From Siphonodentalium dalli (taxonomy: Eukaryota; Mollusca; Scaphopoda; Gadilida; Siphonodentaliidae): 64,000 nt of DNA. Below are positions 47,088-57,414 of the stretch, one piece after another. Positions within the stretch are counted from its first letter, which is position 1; every line of letters starts with the position of its first letter. Under the pieces are notes generated by a model that worked only from the letters and a program-made list of their open reading frames with translations, searched no databases and had not been told where the DNA came from. The stretch is taken from assembly GCA_032622095.1 (NCBI GenBank), contig CP136068.1:112233546-112297545 (forward strand). Direction: 5' to 3'. The position numbers and the translations under genes are program-made.

Positions 47088-47615
47088 CAGGGTCCGCGCT
47101 GAACCAAAATTTACTTTTGGAAATTAATTTGCCAAATGAAAATATTTTTTGCCAAATTATTTTATAATTTGCCAAACGCTATCACTGATAGTGTAATTTT
47201 CTGCAACATTGAGTCTTATTTTTGGTTTATCATACAACAATAAAACAATCACTGAACAATACAAGTGTAGAAGGGTTGCTTCATCAGAAGGGCACGTTAC
47301 ATGGGGAATAGCTACGTAAACACCACCACCACCACACTAAATACGGGTAATCCCTCCACTCATCAATACTAATGCTGTCAGATTAACTGCATCTTAATAA
47401 AGGTGCTAAGTTTTCCTAGACCTTATAAAACACCGCTAGTATAATTATATTGAGAGTTTCCTGAAATGAATGGTATTGATTGACCAATATTTGTTCAACT
47501 TTCTTGAGGAATTAAAAAGTTATTTGCCAAAACTTTTGCCAAATGAAAATATGTTTTGCCAAATGTGAATTATTTTTGCCATTGGCAATTTTGGCAAGTG
47601 TCAGCGCGAACCCTG
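47088..47615. mobile_element. hAT-type MITE, copy 2, exact 8-bp duplication
   Basis: Ends CAGGGTCCGCGCTG / CAGCGCGAACCCTG are flanked by GTTACATA on both sides (47080-47087, 47616-47623). Compared with copy 1 it has about 170 extra bases at about 47258-47424, within otherwise alignable sequence. Confidence 0.9.
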
Positions 47616-47894
47616 GTTACATATATAGAAGGTTCGTGGTGATAAACGGCGACCCATGGTGTGTACGTTGATTCATGGTCGTATACAGTGGGGTTTGGAT
47701 AAAAATGCCACAACCATGTTGATTACAATGAGCGCTATTCTGCGCCACGCAAGCTTTATGTATTGAGTAAGTCACTGTGAACCACTCTCCTAAAAATATC
47801 GCCACGGTGTTGAGTGTTTTGCATATCGCACACTCTTTACATACTGTATATCCTCCATTGAGACAAGTTTGGCGCACTGAGTGACAAAATTAAT

Positions 47895-47903
47895 GGTTGG
47901 GAC
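47895..47903. repeat. left target duplication of element C
   Basis: GGTTGGGAC, repeated at 51121-51129. Confidence 0.9.
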
Positions 47904-49067
47904 GGGTCCTACTAAAAGCCGACCGCACCCGACCGCACCTCCACCAGGGGTCCCAGCGTGATGGGGTTTGCACTATCGTGCAAAATAGACCTGTTTATAC
48001 CAAAGTTCCAATCCCCAAGTCGATAGCTCGAGCGGACAGGGCACTGTTCACCCCTAACTGGCGGCCGATTCCGTCAGGTACGCAAAATCCAAAAAGCCAC
48101 CGACCGCACCTCCCATGGCTGCCTGACCACGGAAATGGACATTATACCATGCAGCGAATACCCCTGTGCATCCATGGGTGATCGGACAAGTCGCTAGCTG
48201 CAGCGGAAGTGAATAAATTAACCCATACGCTGCTGCATAAATCGCTATGAATGTACGCAAACATGCCGAAAATAACACCCGCCGACCGCACCCCCCCCCC
48301 CCGGGGGACCGAGCGAAATGGGGCATGCCCTATCGTGCAGAATAGACCTGAATGTACCAAAGTTTCAACCCCCAAGTCGATAGCTCGAGCGGACGTGGCA
48401 CTGTTAACCCCTAACTGGCGGCCGGTTCCGTCAGTTACGCAAATCCAAAAAGGCACCGACCGCACCCCCCCCCCCCTGGTTGCCTGACCACGGAAATGGA
48501 CATTATATCATGCAGCAAATACCCCATGCATCCATGGGCAAACGCCACCGACCGCAACGACTCTGGCTGCCTGACTACGGAAATGGACATCATATCATGC
48601 AGTGAATACCCCTATGCATCCACGGTCGATCGGACAAGTCGCTAGCTGCAGCGGAAGTGAATAAATTAACACACACGCTGCTGCCGAATTCGCTATGAAT
48701 GTACGCAAAACACCGAAAATAACACCCGCCGACCGCACCGCCACCGGGAACCGACCGAGATGGGGTATGCCCTATCGTGCATAATAGACCTGTATGCACC
48801 AAATGTTCAATCCCCAAGTTGCTAGCTCGGGCGGAAACGGCACTGTTAACCCCTAACTTGCGGCCGGTTCCGTCAGGTACGCGATATTCAAAAAGGCACC
48901 GACCGCACCTCCCCTGGCTGCATGACCACGGAAATGGACATCATATCATGCAGCGAAGAGTGTATTCTGGTCCTGCTAGATCAACACCGACATTTGAAAA
49001 CTTACATGAGGTAAGTGATAACATATCAATTGAAACATATAGAGGTATGAGACATGTAAGTTCTAAG

Positions 49068-49552
49068 TAGGGCTTCACGGTATCCACCTTCAGAATACCG
49101 ACTACTATATTTGATGAAATACCGCGGTATGACTAAATACCGTCAAGAATAATTTCCAAACATTTTGCTAGTCAAGATACTTTGGAACATGCAGTACGCA
49201 TTTCAATATTTGAGTGTGAATGTAGTGTCACGCCGACACACGCAAATAGGACAACGCAATGCATGTCACTTGTGATCATAACAATGTGTGGGGTCCTAAT
49301 GACGTACACAATGTCAAGCATTTAGTTCACAATTTTTATTTCATAACAAAGCATATTCAACGTGCTAAAATAACCAGAATACTGAACTGACATGTTTATC
49401 CGAACAAAGTACACCACTACAGTCCAATGAGTCTACATTTTTACGGCGATGAACGACAACATATTAACATGATCTGGCTTCAGACAATAACGCTTCGGTT
49501 CAATAATCTGTCCCGACTTACTGAATAAGGGCTCAGAAGGCACACTTGTGAC
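49068..49552 (-). pseudogene. hAT transposase C-terminal remnant inside element C
   Basis: The minus-strand text VTSVPSEPLFSKSGQIIEPK followed by CLKPDHVNMLSFI (49433-49552) matches the dimerisation segment that ends hAT transposases (SVPSE..FS..G.I...R..L.P..V..L.F). TAGGGCTTCACGG at 49068, followed by repeated CGGTATT words, resembles a hAT terminus at the expected 3' side. The rest of the transposase is missing. Confidence 0.75.
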
Positions 49553-49887
49553 ACATTTATATATATATATCTTTATTTCGGACAACGTTGTATAGTTTCC
49601 ATTTCGTAATTGTATGGATGGCGATGATGGTCTAATTATTTGAGCTGCATACATGTATGGGACGACGTACATCCGTTAGGATTATCGTTGTCCTTTTAAA
49701 GAGACTGGTATCACGCATGCATCGCGAAAATCCTAAAAATTATCGATAAGTAATACGTCGTAAACGTTCATAAAAGCTCACAATTGAGAACGTTTCGGTG
49801 ATGCACTAAAACACACATCCACCAGCATTCAACGCGTTGACACTCCCTTTGTTATGAATGCTTTTAGCACTTTCTTCAGTTTTGCAC

Positions 49888-50103
49888 TGGGCGTCTTGTC
49901 TGGCTGGTTACCTTCCCGTATCGCTGGTTCTAGTATCGTCTCGCTGTATATCAAAAGCTGGAATGGATCGCTTACTGGAACTATGCTTTCAATACAGTCG
50001 ACTGTGGCGTTTCAGTTTTTCTGACACAAAAAGTGTAGTGATTACTTTTTGGGCGTCTTGTCTGGCTGGTTATCTTCTCATGTCGCTGGTTCTCGTTTCG
50101 TCT
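49888..50103 (+). repeat. direct repeat of about 54 bp in the spacer of C
   Basis: TGGGCGTCTTGTCTGGCTGG, followed by TTA(C/T)CTTC and TCGCTGGTTCT, occurs at about 49889 and again at about 50050. Confidence 0.75.
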
Positions 50104-51120
50104 TCCGTTGCAGCTAGCGACTTGTCCGTCCGCCCATGAATGCATAGGGGTATTCGCTGCATGATATAATGTCCATTTCCGTGGTCAGGCAGCCAGGGGA
50201 GGTGCGGTCGGTGGCTTTTTGGATTTTGCGTACCTGACGGAACCGGCCGCAAGTTAGGGGTTAACTGTGCCGTGTCCGTCCGAGCTATCGACTTGGGGAT
50301 AGGATATTTGGTATATACAGGTCTATTCTGCACGATAGTGCATGCCCCATTTCGATCGGTCCCCTGGGGGCGGTGCGGTCAGCGGGTGTTATTTTCGGCG
50401 GTTTTGAGTACATTCATAGCCAATTTTCACAGCAGCGTATTGGTTAATTTGTTCACTTCAGCTGCAGCTAGCGACTTGCCTGATCGCCCATGGATACATA
50501 GTGGTTTTCGCTGCATGATATAGTGTCCATTTCCGTGGTCAGGCAGCCAGGGGAGGTGCCTTTTTGGTTTTTGCGTACCTGACGGAACCGGCCGCAAGTT
50601 AGGGGTTAACAGTGCCGTTTCCGTTCGAGCTATCGACTTGGGGATTGGAACTTTGGTATATACAGGTCTATTATGCACGATAGTGCATGCCCCATTCGCT
50701 CGGTCACCTAGGGTGGTGCGGTTGGCGGGTGTTATTTTCGGCGCTTTTGCGTACATTCATAGCCAATTCGACAGCAGCGTATGGGTTAATTTATTCACTT
50801 CCGCTGCAACTAGCGACTTGTCCGATCGACCATGGATGCATAGGGGTATTCGCTGCATGATATAATGTCCATTTCCGTGGTCAGGCAGCCAGTGGAGGTG
50901 CGTCAGTGCCTTTTTGGATTTTGCGTACCTGACGGAACCGTAGCAAGTTAGGGGTTAACCGTGCCGTGTCCGCTCGAGCAATCGACTTGGGGATTGGAAC
51001 TTTGGTATCTACAGGTCTATTCTGCACGATAGTGTAAACCCCATCACGCTCGGAACCCTGGTGGAGGTTCGGTCGGGTGCAGACGGGTGCGGTCGGGTGC
51101 GGTTGGCTTTTAGTAGGACC

Positions 51121-51129
51121 GGTTGGGAC
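51121..51129. repeat. right target duplication of element C
   Basis: GGTTGGGAC, as at 47895-47903. Confidence 0.9.
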
Positions 51130-51233
51130 AGAAAACGGAAGCATATTATTATGTCAGACAAATAACGATGTTCCCATTTAAAGACACGATGTTGTTGAAG
51201 GCCACTCGCACACATTATAGTGTTTTCACCCCA

Positions 51234-51303
51234 CGTTGCATGGCACGCGGTTTTACAAATACATATAATATATGTACTTGTAAAACCGCGTGCCATCCAA
51301 CGT
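51234..51303. repeat. hairpin, about 30-bp arms
   Basis: ACGTTGCATGGCACGCGGTT with TTACAA pairs with TTGTAAAACCGCGTGCCATC with CAACGT around an AT-rich loop. Confidence 0.8.
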
Positions 51304-51594
51304 ACGTAGTACATTCCGTATACTATTCCATAATTCCATAATATATTGTATTATATAATTTTCTGTCATATGTACAGGGTATTGCATAAAATCTAAACCC
51401 AATCATGAAGTGTCATTTGTATAACAATGTATAAATATATTTATATTATTCACATGTTGGCGAGTATACATGAACACATGGTTGAAACAATAATGTATAT
51501 CAGTCTGAAACACGGAATAGTCACAAAATAATAAGTTATATGTTTTCCGAACCAACGCGGAGTTACAGATTGTTGAGTGTATATGTATGATGCA

Positions 51595-51745
51595 TATTTA
51601 ATAAATAGAGCATGGCTTGGAGTGAAATACGCCGATATAGTGCATAGTGAGGTTGTGTAGTTCACGTCGCGAAGCGGAGTGAACTACACAACCGCACTAT
51701 GCACTATATCGGCGTATTTCACGACAAGTCATGCTCTAATTATTA
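51595..51745. mobile_element. palindromic MITE
   Basis: AGAGCATGGCTTGGAGTGAA through GTGTAGTTCAC pairs with GTGAACTACACAACCGCAC through TTCACGACAAGTCATGCTCT. The palindrome makes near-identical frames on both strands, which are not genes. Confidence 0.8.
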
Positions 51746-53303
51746 TATTGTATCGAACAAATGCAGAAATTAAAGGCAAACCAGTGGGCAAACACCATGT
51801 TCACCTTACTGAAGCTTTAATTTGGATCAGCTGGATCAGCGGCGAAATAACAAGTAGTTTCAGAACAAAGTTTGATGTAGTGTTCGTTACTATTTTTAGT
51901 AGTCAAAACTACATATGCATAGTGCACGATGGGAGAGACTTGAAGGCGTACTATACAACTACGACTAATAGAGTCGAGTAGCCAACCAATCGGAAAGCTT
52001 GATTTCAATAACAAAGTCACGTGAGATACAATATACATGTATATAGTGCGTTTAGGCACTCTTAAAACCCAGCTCCTTTGTTCTAACCTCGATATTCTAG
52101 TTCTCTGAATGGGCACCTCACACCATGCTTGATAGCATAAGTCAACATTCGTAATTTAGAATGTCGATGTCCCCACATGTATGCACAGTGAGCTCCCTAC
52201 GGAGGCCCCTAACCAACACATAGTTATCTGCTAAGCCCACACACAAGACTAGACATACGCACAGTGAATATATGCACCCACGTAATTATCGTTATTTGTC
52301 GGAAGATTCGTGCTCCCCATGTGCATACCATGGGGTATATAACACACAGAAACTAACGTCAACAGTAATGGTGTTACTGTTCTTCTTCTGGACACAACAA
52401 TATCCTGACAATATGAATGCATTGACACAAATACAGATTCCAATTGCATCGACAGTTTATATTACGTATATATGTACACTATACGCTATGTTCAGCCCCT
52501 AACAACTATTGTATTATGTTGCGTATTTATACATCGCCGTTTAATTTCGAACACAGTTGTACCGCGCGGTATTGTGCCTATTGTGCATACAAAGACCACA
52601 TGCAATTTCCACTCACACGAGCCGTGTCAAGGGGCATGATTTTGTGGTCAGTCAACGACTTTTTGTTTCATAAAAAACGTTCGTACGGACTCGCGACTGG
52701 ACATTCGTCAACTAAATGATCTCGGCCTGCGGCCTCGACCATCTAGTTTACGACCATCTAATGTCCAGTAGCTCTTCCATTAACCCTAACATAAACCACC
52801 AAGAGATGACGAAGCTGATTCGATTTTTTGCCGATAATCGATGATTTTCGACGGTATATCCCAATTCATGAGCAAGTGCAGGTTTGTCAGTTGTGTATCT
52901 ATATAAATGCCATGGTGTCCGTGGTCTGCAGTGCAGTTTTAAACCAAAAACTACCACCGCCCAAGTGTATATAGCCTTTAATATAAACCTTCAAAGTCGC
53001 GATATGTACTCTATAGTGGCTGAAACGGCGATGGACTCCAGTAAATCAAACCAAAACAGCCGATAGTTATAAAACCCGTACGAATCCTGCGATTCGCAAA
53101 AAACGCAGTCGCCATCAGGGACATGTCTCACCCCTAACTTTGGTAAAATATAGTTGGAAAACATTCCGAAACTTCCTGCCAATAACACAGACCATCAGTT
53201 GGAAATTTCACACCAAAAATATGTTGATATTGGCATTATAGATATTTTTCATGCAAACAGTATTTAGTGTGAAATTTGTTGCTTTTAGTTCAAAAGTCGC
53301 ATA
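51746..53303. other. non-coding, nothing recognised
   Basis: No protein family is seen. A weak inverted repeat (GGACATTCGTCAACTAAATG / CATCTAATGTCC) is around 52700-52765. Confidence 0.4.
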
Positions 53304-53554
53304 CAGTAATGCTCAAAGTAATCGACTTCTTAACCACAGCAGAATTATGGGTAACTTTTCAGGATTTAGTCGGAAATATGGCTTGCTGCCATTCATCGGA
53401 AAGGTCTCGGGGAGAGCTTTCCGATGAATGGCAACAAGCCATATTTCCGGAGAGCTTTCCGATGAATGGCAACAAGCCATATTTCCGACTACATCCTGAA
53501 AAGTTACCCATAATTATGCTGTGGTTAAGAAGTCGCTTACTTAGAGCATTACTG
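53304..53554. mobile_element. palindromic MITE, TA-flanked, copy 2, with an internal duplication
   Basis: Same family as 9910-10126: ends CAGTAATGCTC / GAGCATTACTG with TA at 53302-53303 and 53555-53556. The inner part of the right arm (GAGAGCTTTCCGATGAATGG, then CAACAAGCCATATTTCCG) is present twice in tandem. Confidence 0.85.
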
Positions 53555-53623
53555 TATTTCACTACTTTGTTGCAATGTTTTTGGAGCACAAGAGTTATGT
53601 AAGATATAGAGGATGTCCATCGA

Positions 53624-53746
53624 GTTATGTTGGGATATAAGAGTTTATGAAACGAGTTTGATAAATTTGATTCACAACGAGTCGTAGACGAGTTGTGAAT
53701 CAAATTTATGAAACGAGTTTCATAAAATCTTATATCCCAACATAAC
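53624..53746. mobile_element. palindromic element
   Basis: GTTATGTTGGGATATAAGA..TTGATTCACAAC pairs with GTTGTGAATCAA..TTATATCCCAACATAAC. AAACGAGTTT occurs in both arms. Confidence 0.75.
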
Positions 53747-54225
53747 GAGTTGAAGATCTAGTATATCACATGAACAAAACTAGAGCTTTATGCCTTTTTA
53801 ACAAATCAAAATCTTTAAAAGAAGCTGAAAAATGCATATAAAATGCATACATGCACGGCGTTGGCGGAGACGCTTCGCAACCGTATACGACAGTATTGCG
53901 CGCTCTGCCTTGCGACGAAACATATAGTCCCCCAATTTGCCTCGTTGTTTTTGTGTCTACTTTCGTTAATAATAATTGAACTGTAAGCGCGGCATTTCTA
54001 AAATAGTATGTATCCGCGTGGTAATTTACTTGGCACGATGCCAAGTTTACCGGGAAGCACGCGGCGATTACCCACTAGTGAGAGATAAGAAAACATCTAA
54101 TGAATTTTTCAATGCTATTATATGGGTTTCAAGTAATAAACCTAAATATGATAAGATTACAGTCTGTGTTTATAGAGACTGACCGTCTGGGGGAAAAAAC
54201 AACCGTTATGGTTTTGTCTTTGCAG

Positions 54226-54369
54226 GTCTTGGCTGCTCGGTAGCTGTTGCCAAATACGACTGCGGACGAGTGCTGATCTTGGGTGCGCTTCTTCAAGTCA
54301 TCGGGTTTGTCGCTAGCTACTTTGCAAGGGATATATATCACTTGATTTTAGCCGCCAGCATCATCCCAG
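54226..54369 (+). CDS. monocarboxylate-transporter-like (SLC16/MFS) gene, exon i
   Basis: Acceptor TTTGTCTTTGCAG precedes 54226 and CCCAG/GTTTGA ends the exon. It encodes GCSVAVAKYDCGRVLILGAL followed by a second hydrophobic stretch ending at SIIP. The 'K.GCRxV.i.G' pattern and helix pair fit transmembrane helices 3-4 of the major facilitator fold in the SLC16 family. The exon begins and ends in phase 1. The first exon(s), with the family motif DGGWGW and helices 1-2, were not found upstream in this window, so the gene start may lie in an exon I could not recognise or outside the searched sequence. Confidence 0.75.
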
Positions 54370-54440
54370 GTTTGACTTTATTTGTTTGTTTCTTTCTTTT
54401 TTGTTCCTATATATATTGTCTCAAGAAAGCTTTGAAGATG

Positions 54441-54870
54441 AATAATCCGAATTAACGCTTCCAAATTACTATTTATTTGGCATCGTGGGTAAAAAATATT
54501 TTATTCAAGTCGAGGAACCCACCGATCGAAGTTCAGAGTGGTCAGATATCGATTTTTTTAATTTGTTATTTCTCGACTAATTTGTGGCCTGGAAAAAAAC
54601 TCATCAAAACGACTGTCTCGGACAACATTGCGGATGAAGATGGATAACTCTAAAAATCAAGTGGTAATACGGCCAAATTTCGTGATAATCAAGTTATAAT
54701 ACAGCATTATTTCGTTGAACAACATGTTGATAAATAACACGTTTTGGGAAATGTTATACCATAGTTGACAGTGGTTAGCATAATTTTGTGGTAATTAATC
54801 GATTCTGTTAACTGAAGTGTATGTTGAAAAAAAAATTGCAATTAACGTGATGATATCGGGACCTTCTGAC
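54441..54870. mobile_element. TTAA MITE family, decayed copy in the transporter intron
   Basis: AATCCGAATTAACGCTT, GTCGAGGAACCCACC, CGGATGAAGATGGATAACTC, TGTTGATAAATAACA and GATGATATCGGGACC follow the order seen in 13593-14008. The outermost AGGTACTC ends are lost. Confidence 0.75.
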
Positions 54871-55104
54871 CGGTATTAGGGGCAGGTAAAATTGGTCGAA
54901 AGAGACATTCTTTTGCATAAGTAATGGGGAATAGGGAATAATTTCCAAAAAGTCAAGGCCCTGTCACCTGGCATACATTCTAATACACGAGCCATGTGAT
55001 CGACCGTCGCTCAATTTGACGTTGTCATTTCCTTTATGCAGAATGAAGATTCATTGTAGGGCGTGCATGCGCATGACTGAAATTATTCCTCCACATCATT
55101 TCAG

Positions 55105-55845
55105 CCATTGGCCAAGGCGCTGTTATTATGTGCGTGAACGTCATCCCAGTTAAACATGGCGGAAGGAGGAACAGCGCTTGGCTAACAATAACGAATCTCT
55201 GCATCACGGCGGGCACTTCCATAGGACCTTCTCTCTACGGATACATACTCCAAATGTATGGATGGCGAGGTTCGTGTCTAATCATGGCTGCACTGGTTAT
55301 TCAGACACTACCAATCGGTGCACTATTTCTCGTCGCGGAACACACAATCAGCAGTGAAAAGACAACGTCATTGAAATGGAAATTCCACCACATTGCGAAC
55401 ATGCGCATCATAGCAATTATGCTAACAAGCGGAACTGCGAACTTTCTTGTTTCAAGACCTAGACAATATCTGGTTGATCTAGCTTATACCGACGGACTAA
55501 CGACATCAGATGGCGCTTTCTTTTTGACGCTTCTCGGGACAGGAGCCCTAATAGGGCAAATATTAGTTCTTGTTGACATTTGCGTATCACGTCTTCATAC
55601 GTTTGTGATTTTATCTTCTTGTATCCTTGCTCTGCAAGTTCCCAGTTTGTTATTTGCGTTTATGTCGGACTATTTGCCGCTATGTATCAATTCTGCTGTG
55701 TACGGTTTAATATACGGTATGATCTTCTCGACTTACAAGGTGGGAATTAAAGAGGCCGTTGGTGATGCGACGTTGTATTCGATCGCATATGGACCTACAA
55801 TCTTCATCACGGGTGTTCTGGGTCTCATAAGTGGTCCAGTTGCCG
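55105..55845 (+). CDS. monocarboxylate-transporter-like gene, exon ii (main exon)
   Basis: Acceptor CACATCATTTCAG and donor TTGCCG/GTAAGT bound a 741-bp exon that joins exon i in phase (split Ala codon). It encodes about 247 residues, with hydrophobic segments in IGQGAVIMCVNVIPV, LTITNLCITAGTSIGPSLYG, then GSCLIMAALVIQTLPIGALF. A polar loop (HTISSEKTTSLKWKFHH) is the expected cytosolic middle. Further segments follow: AIMLTSGTANFLV, FFLTLLGTGALIGQILVLV, VILSSCILALQVPSLLFAF, CINSAVYGLIYGMIF and PTIFITGVLGLISGPVAG. The GP(S/V)xxG helix ends are typical of SLC16. The protein would move monocarboxylates or related solutes across a membrane; the substrate is unknown. Confidence 0.85.
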
Positions 55846-57414
55846 GTAAGTTGTATATACATGTAGGCATAATATTAGTCTTGTCGTTGAAGTCAAAATG
55901 CAGGGTCAACTTATAGCAAATTGGTAACAAGGCGAGTTTGGTGTCAAAACATGCTCAAATATCCACGGAACAACATATCCAAAATCCCATAAAATGCGCT
56001 CCGTGGAAACTTTGTTATCCAATATGGCGTCCAACATGATTGTCTATAATCACAACAGTTATCGCAATAAGTCATTATACGATGTATTGTGGCATAGGTT
56101 TACGCAATGTCATGTTGTGTTAAATTAGAATACATGTACAAATAGAGTGACACGGACAGAACATAATACAATCGTAACCATAAAATGGCTGTCAAAATGG
56201 CAGCAAAGGCAAGTCATGTCACTACAAAAGCAACATAATGGATAACCATATGGGAGCAACAATACGTATTGGTAATATACAAGTTTGTTTTTAAATATAT
56301 GTAAATGCACACAGATCAGTAAACAGATCCATCTGAATTATTTATAGGTCACTGCAACGTAAGTGAATCCCAATGATTTACGTCTTTAAAGTTCGTGTTG
56401 TCTGCTTAGAATACACACAACAGGCCGGGCAAAAACCTTTAATTTCAGGCATGTGACACAGGCAGTGGTGTTTTATTCGACGTGATGATTAATTATTGAA
56501 CTGACCATATACCCTAGCGGTATAAATACCAGTAACGTTTCCCTAGTTTCGACACTCCGTGATAATAAACCATACACATATGTCGCAATGCTTAATTATA
56601 ATACTGCAATTAAACACTCATCTCGTCAATGTCTTAAAACCACATCTTACCATATCAAAGAGACGGTACATCGTGAATTTTACATGTCTAATTTTCATTC
56701 TGACCAAACCGGATAGACACTTTTGTTAAAATTACTTCAGTCGGCACTTTATAACTGGAATATTCTACCACGCTATTCACAATATTCGTTTTCAGTATCC
56801 CGTTTGTTCGAAAACAATTCGTATGTGTGCTAAATATCAGGTAATTAACGTTTTTAAAAAGTTGTTATTTCAGTGTTGTAAATTCACCCATTGATCTATC
56901 AATGGTTCTCTGTGCAGCAGATATATGCAACATTATGGAGAAGGGGTAAACGCGGTGATGGGGTTGCAGAAACGTAGTATACCTCTCTGGTATATGTGGC
57001 CTTGGTGAATATAACCAAATATAATTTCCAGGTATATACCCAGTCTCTACCACAGATAATGTAGGCAAGTGTGTTCAAATTTAGAATTAGAACAGAAAAC
57101 CACCAATCATTCTTGTGTTAAAAGCAAAATTTCCGTGTTTAATCACTTGATCAGAGGCAACTATCACTACTATTTTAATACACAGACAAAATGATCTACA
57201 CATTTTACCCAGTACTCTATGAATATCTCTCATACTGTTATAATATCAGTGACTTTTGAACTGTTTGATATTGTAGATATTAAAATAATTGATGATCGGT
57301 CACATTCGAGTTTTGTATATGTTGTTCTGAAAATCGGTCAGCACATTTCGAGAGCAAAACGGTTTTTTGCCAATATATTTCGGGTCTATTCGCATAACGA
57401 CCATACGATATATA
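55846..57414 (+). other. first part of the long transporter intron
   Basis: AT-rich intron sequence. No gene or strong repeat was recognised up to the foldback element D. Confidence 0.5.

Larger units (their letters stand above)
47904..51120. mobile_element. foldback element C (GGGTCCTACTAAAAGCC ends, 9-bp duplication)
   Basis: Ends GGGTCCTACTAAAAGCC / GGCTTTTAGTAGGACC are followed by CCGACCGCACC repeats and flanked by direct GGTTGGGAC. Each arm (47904-49000 and 50100-51120) contains about three diverged tandem units marked by ATCGTGCA.AATAGACCTG (47970, 48331, 48771; complement at 50318, 50663, 51010) and by a CACGGAAATGGACAT block. The spacer (49000-50100) holds a hAT transposase tail. No transposase for C itself was seen. 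Confidence 0.85.
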
